Shown here one piece after another: positions 8,441-18,041 of a DNA stretch of 64,000 nt (position 1 is the first letter of the stretch; each line of letters begins with the position of its first letter). The position numbers were made by a program, and so were the translations under genes. The stretch is from JBCDJI01 sp964351865. GTDB lineage: Bacteria > Verrucomicrobiota > Verrucomicrobiia > Methylacidiphilales > JBCBYL01. Below the pieces are notes generated by a model. That model saw nothing but the letters and a program-made list of their open reading frames with translations. It ran no database searches and was not told the DNA's origin. The stretch lies in the NCBI GenBank assembly GCA_964351865.1, contig CAYGPJ010000020.1, positions 1 through 64,000 on the forward strand, read 5' to 3'.

Positions 8441-9472
8441 TTGCTTTCGCACCGTTTTGCCCGGACACCAGGCACTTTCGATCTGCAGCGACCGTGAAAA
8501 TTCCGGTACGCCGGATTCACTGCGGTAGATCTGGGACAATAACATATCAACGGCGGCGGCTCCGACCGCATCGTTTTTCTGGTCCATCCCGGCCCAGTCT
8601 TTGTGCTCCTCTGAATCAGTTCGATCCAGATGCACCAGCCCGATATCTTGCGGAATCTTTATTTTTAATTCCGCCAGCCAATCTTTGACTTCGGGGTGAA
8701 TCGTCACAATGGCATCGGGTTGATGTTTTTTCAGCCAGGTTTCGAAGGGCTGCCGATCCAGTTGGCTCAACTCCAATTGTGGCACCCGATCTTTCACTTT
8801 GAGCTGTTTTTGTGCCGCCCAGAATCCTGCACTGAAACGGTATTCAATGACCGAGTCCCGCTCAGGATCCAACACTAATCCCGGCCGCTGATAGCCCAAA
8901 TCCATCAGTTCCTGAAATGCCAACCGCACGGTGGAAAACTGATCATTCGTTGCAAAATAGAGATCCGGTCGCGGCAAATGCATACCGATACAAACACAAC
9001 TGAAATTCTGCCAGAAAAATTCCTGCGGCACGCTCTCCTTATTGGTAACTGCCGCTAGGATTATTCCACGTATGTTTCTGGCGTAGAGTATTTTATGTAA
9101 TTTTTCAGGAGCAACCTGCTTATCGTGCAACCAGAAGGTATCAATGCTGTAACCCAGCTGATCGGCTCGCTTGATACACCCTTGGACCCACTCGGAATAG
9201 GTGGGATCACGGGATAGCAACGACTCGTCTTCAGCTGCATTCAGCAAGGCGATGGTTCCCTGAAATTGCTGCTTGCGACTCGTGCGTAACTGAGCCATCA
9301 GATGGGCTACGGTCGGATTGGAGCGATACCCCATTTCCTCGGCTATTTTCTGCACCCGGGCGCAGGTTTCAGGCTTGAGTCGTGGATCGTTCCGCAGGGC
9401 CAGTGACACCGTGGATTTCCCTACTCCAGCGGCTAAAGCGACCTCTTTCATGCTGGGAGTGGGTGAATTCAT
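8435..9472 (-). CDS. LacI-family transcriptional regulator
   Basis: A 345-residue DNA-binding regulator. Residues 7-30 form the LacI helix-turn-helix (MKEVALAAGVGKSTVSLAL), then RVQKIAEEMGYRSNP as the hinge-side helix, followed by a periplasmic-binding-protein-like effector domain. The start at 9472 is chosen because the HTH follows at once; the frame stays open for 80 codons upstream but crosses the intergenic region and runs into the opposite gene. It is divergent from the large amylase operon and convergent with the malQ-transporter pair, so it is the natural candidate to control both, with a maltose-type sugar as likely effector (inference). A palindrome resembling the other candidate operators overlaps its start codon, suggesting autoregulation. 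Confidence 0.9.
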   Translation of the reverse strand: MNSPTPSMKEVALAAGVGKSTVSLALRNDPRLKPETCARVQKIAEEMGYRSNPTVAHLMAQLRTSRKQQFQGTIALLNAAEDESLLSRDPTYSEWVQGCIKRADQLGYSIDTFWLHDKQVAPEKLHKILYARNIRGIILAAVTNKESVPQEFFWQNFSCVCIGMHLPRPDLYFATNDQFSTVRLAFQELMDLGYQRPGLVLDPERDSVIEYRFSAGFWAAQKQLKVKDRVPQLELSQLDRQPFETWLKKHQPDAIVTIHPEVKDWLAELKIKIPQDIGLVHLDRTDSEEHKDWAGMDQKNDAVGAAAVDMLLSQIYRSESGVPEFSRSLQIESAWCPGKTVRKQR

Positions 9473-9484
9473 TGAACGGGACAA
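9472..9484. promoter_or_regulatory. Candidate operator at the LacI gene start
   Basis: TTGAACGGGACAA matches TTGAACGGTTCAA at 11 of 13 positions and begins at the first base of the LacI-gene start codon. It lies in the 173-bp region between the divergent LacI and giant-amylase genes, so it could act on either or both. Confidence 0.4.
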
Positions 9485-9645
9485 TAATCTCTCTATTCCC
9501 ACGTTGCAATCATATGTTAAGCTATTTAAGGATATAAAATCTGAAGCGTACGGTGTGTGGCCGTCAGGTAGAATGAGGATTGTTGTTAATGGGAATCCCT
9601 CGCCTGTCGGCCTGTATTGTCCTCGGTATTGATCCATGGAAAATA

Positions 9646-12600
9646 ATGAAAGTTCGTAGCCTCGCATTAGTGGTGACTTTAAGTCTGGCCCTCTTCGGTT
9701 CCAGTTCCCCATCCGTACAAGCGGAAGCCATGCTGCAGTATTTCAATACCAGTTGGGCCGAAATCACCAGCAAGATGCCGGAACTGGCGGAGGCCGGCTA
9801 CACTTCCCTCTGGTTACCGCCTCCCACTAAGGGCAGCGGCGGTCTTTCCGTCGGTTATGATTTGTGGGATCCGTTTGACTTGGGCGGCAAAGACCAGCGC
9901 AACACCGTCCGCACCCGTTACGGCACCGAAGCGGAACTGCTACAACTCGTTCGCACCGCTCACCGCTTCGGCATCCGCGTCTATTTTGACAACATCATGA
10001 ACCACCGGGCTTTCGATATCCCCGGCTTCAATGAAAACACTCCGGTCGACGTTTATCCCGGCATGGTGCCGGAAGATTTCCACCTGCGCACCACTCAGGA
10101 AGGGTTCTATCGCAAATGGGATAATACCCGCGACTGGAACAGCGCCTGGCAGGTGCAGAACCTCGGACTGGCGGATCTGATCGACATCGCGCAGGAACCG
10201 GGCACCACCAACTTCAATTTCGGCCCCTCCGAAGGCAGCACCGCTCCGAAAATTAAATTTATCCGCGATCGCGATCGCCCGGAACAATACGCCTACGATA
10301 AGGACGGGAATTATATCGGCTTCGGCGGCTTGCTGACCCTCGCGACCAACCTGCTGAATGGAGAAGGCAATGCCAATCCTTCCTCAGCCGAAATCAAAGC
10401 GCGCGCTCAGCAATATCTCGATGACAACGCCGGGGTGTACGAAGAATACGTCGGCGACTATCTCAATCGTGCTGCTCGCTGGTTGATGGATCGCACCAAG
10501 GCTGACGGCCTGCGACTGGATGCGGTCAAACACGTCCGTGCGGACTTCTTCGGGGCCACCTTCGGAGTGGACAAAGACACGAACGACTATGGCTACTCCG
10601 GTCAGGTGCAACGCCAGTTCAACCTGACCCGTGGATTTACCGACGCCAATCACCGCGACACTCTCTTCGATACCGAAAAACCTCGCGATGACGCCATGCT
10701 GTTCGGAGAACATCTGGGCGAACCTCCCGGATACGGTCCCTATTTTGATTCCGGTATGCGCTTGGTCGACAATCCACTGCGCACTGAATTCAACAGTCGT
10801 CTCGGCAGTCCCTTCAACGGTCTCAACGGATTTGACAACCCCGGAGCTGGCGGTTTCGCCCCTGAACTCACCGTCATGCACGCCCAGAGTCACGACAGCG
10901 ATTACGCCGCCCGCCGCGAACTGCAGCACGCCATGTATTTCACCCGTGCCGGTATCGGCCTGCTCTACACCGATGGAAACTATCAGGCCGAAACGCTGGG
11001 CGAATCCGGTGGCGCTTTCCCGCGTCACTCTAACACCTCCTTCCTCGGTCAGTGGGATGATGCCCGAGTGCCCAATCTACTCTACATCCACAATCAGTTC
11101 GCCCGCGGCTACCAGCAAGGCAGATGGTCGGATGCCGATGTGATCGCCTACGAACGCATCGACAAGCGCGAGAACGGCAGCATGAGCGATGGCGATGGCG
11201 TCACCATGCTGTTCATGCTGAATGACAATTACGCCTCCGGACAAGGGCGAACCTTCTCAACCAGCTTCCCCAGCACCCCCGGCGGCAGTGACGCTTATCT
11301 GTATAACTACTCCACCTACGGCGGTGGGTTCTACCAATACGCTTCCAATATCGTCAACGGCAGCACGCTCGTTCCCCCCGGTGGCTACTTCGTCTTCTCC
11401 TGGAAGAATCCGGATCCATCTTCGTTGTGGGCCGGACGCCCCATCACCATTTATCAGGGCAACACCGAAGTCGGCACCGTCGATGTCATCCGCCGCGACG
11501 GCCCGAACGGGGATGCTGATTTCCACGGCGATACCCTGCCGGCTGAAAGCCGCCCCATTATCTCCAACGCGAGTGGCAGCGACTACGCCTACACCGCTAC
11601 CCTGCCCCGCGTCACTGACGGCAGCAATCTACGCATCGTCGCCCGCGCCGACGGTTCCGCTGAAAACATTCTCATTCGACTCGATGGCGGCATCGACCTC
11701 AACGGCACCCGCCCGGCTTCCACTAATGTAGGAATCGCCAATAACGACCCCGTCAATCGCGATCACCCACCCGCACTTTCCTGGGACATGTTCCTCGGCT
11801 TCGAACAACCAAATTACATCGACCGCACCCATCCCGAACTTTTTGCGGCTCAAGTGACCGGCACCCGCGACATTACCGGCTCGACCGGCGCAGAAACTTA
11901 CACCACTTCCGGGGTGCTTAATCAGGGAGCCGGCACCCGCTTCACCGACGGCGACACCGCTTCCTTCCTCTATCATGACCCCGCCGCCTTGGTGGACGGC
12001 GAAGCCTTTAATCAATGGGACGGCTCTAAGCTCTGGGCTAAAGTCAACTCGGTCGGCGCCGGCTACCGGATGTTTGTTTATTACACTACCGATAACACCT
12101 ATTTCCCCGAAGGCGGTGGAGGCCAGGCGGTCGGACAGACCAAGGTCGTTGAAATGGATTATCAGGCCGCCCAAAGCGGCGGCGGTAGCGACTGGTGGGC
12201 CAGCGTGACCATGCCCGGTGATTTCGTCCCCGGCACCAGCCGTTACAAAATCGGGATTTTCAAAACGGGCGCCGCCAGCTGGTTCCCCGGCAGTCCGGCG
12301 GCAGTCGATCGCAAAAAGTTGATGATGACCCAGTTCGAAGTCAACGGCTTCGATGCCACCAACGTAGAATACTTCCCTCACTTCGATTATGCCAAGGATC
12401 CGGATAACAACAACCTGACCGTCACCGGCCTGGAAGAAGGTTTTCACATCATTAAAGCCCGCGCCTTTCTCAACCGCGCCGGACAAGCCTCGATTTACAA
12501 CACCTTCACCCAGAGCTTTTATTATGATGCCCAGCGACCACAGGGGGAAATTCGCTTTCCGGAAAACAATAATGATACCGTCGGGGGATCCAACTACGGT

Positions 12601-15600
12601 GTCGTGATTCGCACCGACTCCAGCGTCACTGAAGTCTGGTACAACATCGCCGACGGCGACGCCACCAATGACGACACCAGCACCGGTTCCCTCAACGGCA
12701 ACGGCGCCGGCTTTGAACCCTTTACCGATACCAACCAGAACGGCACCCGCGATGGCTCTGAAAACTACGAAGACCTCAACGGCAACGGCAGCTGGGACAG
12801 CAACCTCACCACCTCCTGGGTCAAAGCCACGGAAGTCACCCCGAGTCAGGCCATCACTCCCGGTAACGCCTCATACACCCGCGAATGGCGCTTGAATTAC
12901 GTCAACATCCCTCCGACCGGCACCGCCGACATCAACGTCCGCCTGCGCGAGGTATCTTCATCTGCTTACGAAGATTTTGCCAATAACGATGTCACCGGTC
13001 ACTACACCACCCTCACCCGCACCGTAAATACCGCCGGCCCGAATGAACGCATGTTTGTCGCCTTCCCTTCATCCGACGGCCAGATCGTCGGGGATGATTA
13101 CGTGATGAAGGTCTTCTTCACCAAGTCGCTGGCCGATGGCCTCTCCGAACAGCAGTTGATCGATCGCTTCCTGATCCGCATCGGCTCGAACGAAGCCGGT
13201 GATGCCGGTGTCGCTCAGAACCGCGATGACTATTCCATCGAATATAATACGACTACCGAATACCATGCACTGGCCTTCAACCTGCCGAACCTCTACAACG
13301 ATGTGCCGGATTACCTGCACAAAATCACCGTCACGCATGATCGTCCGGCACCAACATCCGATTTTGAAGCCACCCGTCTGATCAAAGCCCTGCCGGTCAC
13401 CACCCCGCGGGTGCTGATCGTTAATCCACCGGAACTCGATTCAGACGGGCGTCCATTTGAAATCATTCTGAAAGACATCGCCAGCCCGGCGGCCGAAGAC
13501 CGTCAGTTCACCATTCGAGTCGCCACTAATCTGGATGCCACCAACGTTGTGCTCAACTTCGTAGATGCCGCCGGTTCCACCCTCAGCGCACCCACCATCT
13601 CCACCGAAGGCAACAGCAAGTTCTGGGACTTCACCTGGGGCGCCATTGCCGAAGGACGCTATCGCTTCACCGCCACCGTCACCTCCCCTGGCGGTAGCGC
13701 CGCAGCAGCCCGTAATACCACCGTGCTGTTCCGGGAACTGGTCGAAGCCAATGAGTCCGACGCAGATGATGACGATGACGGCCTGCTCGACAGCGATGAA
13801 AACACCGCACAACTGTTGCCGAATCAAAGCCCCGACGGCGGCATCACTCCCGCGCCGAAACCTAATCCGGAACAGTGGACCAACGGCGAAGTACATGTCT
13901 ATTACGCCTACGGAAATTCCAACCCGCTTTCGCCTGACAGCGACGGTGACGGACTGCCGGATGCACTGGAAGTCGGATGGCGTGCCGCTGCTTCCGGCGA
14001 CACCAACACAGCCACCGATACCGATGGCGACGGATTCCCGAACTTCATCGCTGACTTGGATCCTCCATTTTACAACACCCTGGATAATGAAGGCAAAGTC
14101 CCGGGCGTGAACAGTGCCTCTCAGGGTGGCGACCGCGCCAAACAGCTGGAAGGTTCCGTCACCGACCCCAGCAATCCAGACACCGATGGTGACGGTATTC
14201 CAGACGGTATCGAAGATGCTAACCGCAATGGCTGGGTGGATGGCGACGGCAGCAGTCTCAGCCCCGCTACAGATCCATCCCTCGCCCGCAGTTGGCCCGA
14301 CGGTCTGATCGGCGTCGGCGAAACCTGGACTGAAACCGATCCCAATAATCGCGACTCCGATCTCGATGGTGCCACTGACGGTTATGGCGAGGATAAGAAT
14401 TTCGACGGCAAGATCGCTGGCGATACCAATGAAAACCGCGTCTACGACGCCGGAGAAGCCTGGACCGAAACCGATCCGTTGAATAACGACACTGACGGTG
14501 ACGGACTGCCGGATGGTTGGGAAATTAATAACGGTCTGGATCCGCTCGACAACGGCACCGATAACATCGGCACCGCCGCGGTAGATGACGGCAATCCCGA
14601 TAACGGAGGAACCGGAGATCCGGACGCCGATAACGTCACCAATGCACAGGAACTGCTCAACGGCACCCGCCCGCAGGAAGATGACACCCTGCCGCCACCA
14701 GCCGCCAATTCAATCATCATTGGCGAAGGGGCCACCGTCACTAAGGGTGTCGTCACCAACAAAAATGAATTTACCGACTGGACCATCGACGATCTGCTGG
14801 TGTTGGATGAATACGAAGGCAGCGGCACGAATAATCAAGGCAGTGATATCTACGAGGGCTATGACGGCTTCGATCTGTCGCGCGACATCGTGGCGTTCTA
14901 CTTCCGTGATGGCGGCGCTGATGAACGACTCTACTTCCGCGTCGACTTGCATGACCTCACGGCCCTAGCCGAAGAAGGCAATCTGGATCTCTACGTGGTC
15001 ATCGATACCAACAGCCCGACCGTTGGCGAATCCACCCTGCCGGATGATATTGATACCCGCACCGACATGAAATGGGAGGCTGTGGTCGCTGTTTATCAGA
15101 CCGATAACGGAGCCGTTTATCTGGATACCGACATCGGCAATAACACCACCGCCATCGGAGAAGACCTGTTCGCCAATGGCGTCGTGCGCCGTGACCAATC
15201 AGCAGCCGACGGCTTTAAGCTCGCCTATTTCAACAGTGAACTAGATGCCGTTGAATTTTCCATCAGCCGCAAAGCACTGACCGACATCGGCTGGAGCGGA
15301 GATTCCACTAAACTCAATTTCCAGGTCTACACCACCCGTGACGGCACCCAGAACAGTCCGGTCGGTGCTGGTGACATTGGCGGCCGCTCCGACATTCGTG
15401 ACACCATTTATGATGACTACATTGCATCCGATTACTGGCGTGATCAAAGCAGCATCGGCGGCGCCGGCAGCGTGCTGACCAGCTACTTCAGCCCGGATCC
15501 CACCCGCGCCAACGATCGCGGTAAGCGCGCAAAAGTCGCCCTGTTGATGCATGGCAATCAGGCTATCAAACCGGGCAATCAGATTCAGGATCTGATCAAT

Positions 15601-18039
15601 AATGATGCCGGTGCCGGCTACCACCGTTTCGTGGATGCCCATGATGCCTTTGACCAACCTGTCAATCTGCACGTGACCGCCACCCTCGCCACCGCTATCC
15701 AATGGGCCAGTGTGGATCCGGCCTTGAGCAAGCCATGGCGCGACGGCCCGACCTTCAACGCCCGTATCGGTTCGCTGTTAAGCGACGGCCATGCTTCGCT
15801 GCTGGCCACCACCGTGGCCGACCACATCCTTTCCTACACTCCCGCCGCCTTCACTGCCGACAGCGTAAATCTGGCCAATGAGACCCTGACGGAAATCTAC
15901 GGCACCGCTCCTTCTTCGAAAGTGTTCTGGCCGTCCGAGCGCGTGGTGGATGACAACGTCCTGGCGACTATCACCTCGATGGGCTACACCCACAGTGTCG
16001 TCGATCAGATGCGTCACATCTTCAAATGGTTCGGACGCAACAGTGCGCTGGGTGAAGAAGGTTATCGCCTGAACGAAATCAACGGCATCAAACTCTTCCC
16101 GCTCAACGATTTTTCCAGCAGCTTCCGCTTCCAGAATCAGGATAACGGGCTCAACTTCCCGTTGCGTGAACTTCTCAGCCGCCGCGCCCGCAGCGGCACC
16201 CAGGATCAATTGCTGGTGCTCTTCAGTGATTGGGAAGACTTCGGCAATAAAGCCAACGCGGACGCCTATGATAAAAACCTGCGCTGGCTGGCCAACCGTC
16301 CATGGATCGAAATCGTGACCCTCGATGACATCGCTCAAGATCAGGTGGACCTCTCGCAACCAGCGGATGGCACGGGCGATGCATGGGGCACGGTCAATCG
16401 CGGCACCAGCCAATCCGTGCCACTGGTCGCCAAGGACTTCATCGACCACGCCACCCAGGAAAATTACGATAACTGGTATAATGGTCAGTCCGGCCGCGAA
16501 GAAGGCCTCAGAAATAAGATTTTTGAAATTCGCACCGGTATCAGCCTGCCCGGCATTTTTGGTGAAATCGGTAACAGCGGAATGGCGAATGACGCGTGGG
16601 TCAAGGTCAACAGCATCAGTGATGCGAACAGCAGCCAGGGCAAGCTCGCCCGGGCGGCCATTCACTCCGGCATGTTCATCACCGCCTTCCACGATCAGCA
16701 GAACAATGACCTCAGCAAGTTCAGCACCGGCAGCTACATTTATCCCGATACGGATTATAATAATCTCGCCAGCTTCTCCAAACGCGCCCAGGCCACGGTT
16801 CGCCACGCCGCGTTGTATAAGGAAGTGGACGACTGGGCCACGACGCCTCCGACCGAAACCGCTGCCTTCCAGAAGGACGTTGATCTCGATGGTGAGGACG
16901 AATACCTGTTGGCGAATGCACAGGTGTTGGCCATCTTCGAACGCATCGGCGGCCGCTTAGTTGCTGGATTTACCCGCAATACCTCTACCGGCAGCGTCTT
17001 CCAGGTCATCGGCACCCAGTTAACCGCTGCGGGTGGGGAAACCGAAGAAGAAGGCACCGCTAACGTAATCAACGGTTCGGTCGCCGCTCATCGCACCTCA
17101 GGATTCAAGGACTGGTTCGCGACTGGCACAGGCGGCGACACCAGCCAGTATGTCAACGCTGTTTACACCGCCGCCGTCACCACTGACGGTTGGGTCTTCG
17201 CATCACCGGATGGTTTTGTTTCCAAGACCATCACCCTGCCAGACAACGCCCCGCGTCTCGACGCTCAGTATACGCTCAGCGGTGACGTGAATAAGCTTTA
17301 CGTGCGAATGGGTCTCTCGCCAGATCTTCAGTCACTCATGGTGCGCGGACAGCAGAGCCTGAATTTCGCCCACAGTGCCATCGACAATCGGATCACCCTC
17401 ACCAACTCGGCGGTCGAACCCGTCACCGCTGCTGTGTTGTATAACGACACCAATGCCGCTTACACCGATTCCGCAGTCGATGATGATCCCGGCGCCGGCA
17501 CCACCTTCGACACCATCAACATGCGCAACCAGGCCTTCACCCAACAAGTGGAGCTGGAAAACTTAAATGGTCAGCTCACTTTTGACATCAGTTTGAGCAT
17601 GGAAAGCGGTTCCACCGATTCGGATGGCGACGGATTGCCTGACTGGTGGGAAGAGGCCAATGGCTTAAGCAAAACCGATGATGGCAGCGGCAGCCTGAAT
17701 AATGGCCCGGCCGGAGACGACGACGGCGACGGCGTCAGCAATTTAGACGAATACATCCTCGGCATGAATCCTCAGACCAATGACTCTGCCGCATTCCCGC
17801 GTCCAACGGTGTCCTCGCCAAATCCCAGCAGCTTTAATCTCACCTTCCCGACACTGGCCGGACGCACCTATCAGATCTGGTATTCCGATAATCTGACCGA
17901 CTGGTACAAAGCCGGCGGCACCTTCACCGTTCCTGCGGATAACAGCAATTACCAGTGGACCGATGACGGCACTCAGACGACACCCGCCCCGGCCACACAA
18001 ACGAAACGATTCTATTACATCGAAATCACACGCCCGTAA
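9646..18039 (+). CDS. Giant secreted GH13 + GH57-like fusion amylase
   Basis: A 2797-residue exported multidomain enzyme. Residues 1-25 are a signal peptide. The GH13 barrel (about 28-480) has region I DNIMNH (115-120), nucleophile Asp292 (LRLDAVKHV), acid/base Glu355 (LFGEHLGE) and Asp417 (SHDSD). Beta-sandwich and linker regions follow. Residues about 1370-1670 hold at least six acidic DxDxDG repeats of thrombospondin-3 type. Residues about 1700-1950 resemble the glucodextranase C-terminal/amylopullulanase sugar-binding module. Residues about 1960-2230 look like a GH57 barrel: LLMHGNQ (1966-1972), FWPSERV with candidate nucleophile Glu2098, and LFSDWEDFG with candidate Asp2195. The C-terminus has another DSDGDGLPDWWEE calcium motif. 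The ATG at 9646 opens the signal peptide. The next gene starts 3 bp after the stop, so an operon is certain in practice. The GH57 assignment rests on motif resemblance only. Confidence 0.85.
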   Translation: MKVRSLALVVTLSLALFGSSSPSVQAEAMLQYFNTSWAEITSKMPELAEAGYTSLWLPPPTKGSGGLSVGYDLWDPFDLGGKDQRNTVRTRYGTEAELLQLVRTAHRFGIRVYFDNIMNHRAFDIPGFNENTPVDVYPGMVPEDFHLRTTQEGFYRKWDNTRDWNSAWQVQNLGLADLIDIAQEPGTTNFNFGPSEGSTAPKIKFIRDRDRPEQYAYDKDGNYIGFGGLLTLATNLLNGEGNANPSSAEIKARAQQYLDDNAGVYEEYVGDYLNRAARWLMDRTKADGLRLDAVKHVRADFFGATFGVDKDTNDYGYSGQVQRQFNLTRGFTDANHRDTLFDTEKPRDDAMLFGEHLGEPPGYGPYFDSGMRLVDNPLRTEFNSRLGSPFNGLNGFDNPGAGGFAPELTVMHAQSHDSDYAARRELQHAMYFTRAGIGLLYTDGNYQAETLGESGGAFPRHSNTSFLGQWDDARVPNLLYIHNQFARGYQQGRWSDADVIAYERIDKRENGSMSDGDGVTMLFMLNDNYASGQGRTFSTSFPSTPGGSDAYLYNYSTYGGGFYQYASNIVNGSTLVPPGGYFVFSWKNPDPSSLWAGRPITIYQGNTEVGTVDVIRRDGPNGDADFHGDTLPAESRPIISNASGSDYAYTATLPRVTDGSNLRIVARADGSAENILIRLDGGIDLNGTRPASTNVGIANNDPVNRDHPPALSWDMFLGFEQPNYIDRTHPELFAAQVTGTRDITGSTGAETYTTSGVLNQGAGTRFTDGDTASFLYHDPAALVDGEAFNQWDGSKLWAKVNSVGAGYRMFVYYTTDNTYFPEGGGGQAVGQTKVVEMDYQAAQSGGGSDWWASVTMPGDFVPGTSRYKIGIFKTGAASWFPGSPAAVDRKKLMMTQFEVNGFDATNVEYFPHFDYAKDPDNNNLTVTGLEEGFHIIKARAFLNRAGQASIYNTFTQSFYYDAQRPQGEIRFPENNNDTVGGSNYGVVIRTDSSVTEVWYNIADGDATNDDTSTGSLNGNGAGFEPFTDTNQNGTRDGSENYEDLNGNGSWDSNLTTSWVKATEVTPSQAITPGNASYTREWRLNYVNIPPTGTADINVRLREVSSSAYEDFANNDVTGHYTTLTRTVNTAGPNERMFVAFPSSDGQIVGDDYVMKVFFTKSLADGLSEQQLIDRFLIRIGSNEAGDAGVAQNRDDYSIEYNTTTEYHALAFNLPNLYNDVPDYLHKITVTHDRPAPTSDFEATRLIKALPVTTPRVLIVNPPELDSDGRPFEIILKDIASPAAEDRQFTIRVATNLDATNVVLNFVDAAGSTLSAPTISTEGNSKFWDFTWGAIAEGRYRFTATVTSPGGSAAAARNTTVLFRELVEANESDADDDDDGLLDSDENTAQLLPNQSPDGGITPAPKPNPEQWTNGEVHVYYAYGNSNPLSPDSDGDGLPDALEVGWRAAASGDTNTATDTDGDGFPNFIADLDPPFYNTLDNEGKVPGVNSASQGGDRAKQLEGSVTDPSNPDTDGDGIPDGIEDANRNGWVDGDGSSLSPATDPSLARSWPDGLIGVGETWTETDPNNRDSDLDGATDGYGEDKNFDGKIAGDTNENRVYDAGEAWTETDPLNNDTDGDGLPDGWEINNGLDPLDNGTDNIGTAAVDDGNPDNGGTGDPDADNVTNAQELLNGTRPQEDDTLPPPAANSIIIGEGATVTKGVVTNKNEFTDWTIDDLLVLDEYEGSGTNNQGSDIYEGYDGFDLSRDIVAFYFRDGGADERLYFRVDLHDLTALAEEGNLDLYVVIDTNSPTVGESTLPDDIDTRTDMKWEAVVAVYQTDNGAVYLDTDIGNNTTAIGEDLFANGVVRRDQSAADGFKLAYFNSELDAVEFSISRKALTDIGWSGDSTKLNFQVYTTRDGTQNSPVGAGDIGGRSDIRDTIYDDYIASDYWRDQSSIGGAGSVLTSYFSPDPTRANDRGKRAKVALLMHGNQAIKPGNQIQDLINNDAGAGYHRFVDAHDAFDQPVNLHVTATLATAIQWASVDPALSKPWRDGPTFNARIGSLLSDGHASLLATTVADHILSYTPAAFTADSVNLANETLTEIYGTAPSSKVFWPSERVVDDNVLATITSMGYTHSVVDQMRHIFKWFGRNSALGEEGYRLNEINGIKLFPLNDFSSSFRFQNQDNGLNFPLRELLSRRARSGTQDQLLVLFSDWEDFGNKANADAYDKNLRWLANRPWIEIVTLDDIAQDQVDLSQPADGTGDAWGTVNRGTSQSVPLVAKDFIDHATQENYDNWYNGQSGREEGLRNKIFEIRTGISLPGIFGEIGNSGMANDAWVKVNSISDANSSQGKLARAAIHSGMFITAFHDQQNNDLSKFSTGSYIYPDTDYNNLASFSKRAQATVRHAALYKEVDDWATTPPTETAAFQKDVDLDGEDEYLLANAQVLAIFERIGGRLVAGFTRNTSTGSVFQVIGTQLTAAGGETEEEGTANVINGSVAAHRTSGFKDWFATGTGGDTSQYVNAVYTAAVTTDGWVFASPDGFVSKTITLPDNAPRLDAQYTLSGDVNKLYVRMGLSPDLQSLMVRGQQSLNFAHSAIDNRITLTNSAVEPVTAAVLYNDTNAAYTDSAVDDDPGAGTTFDTINMRNQAFTQQVELENLNGQLTFDISLSMESGSTDSDGDGLPDWWEEANGLSKTDDGSGSLNNGPAGDDDGDGVSNLDEYILGMNPQTNDSAAFPRPTVSSPNPSSFNLTFPTLAGRTYQIWYSDNLTDWYKAGGTFTVPADNSNYQWTDDGTQTTPAPATQTKRFYYIEITRP

Positions 18040-18041
18040 TC

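Noticed and set aside
15778..16806. 342-codon minus-strand frame within the giant amylase gene
   Set aside because: It is one of many antisense frames caused by codon bias in the GC-rich amylase genes; no start context or domain supports it.
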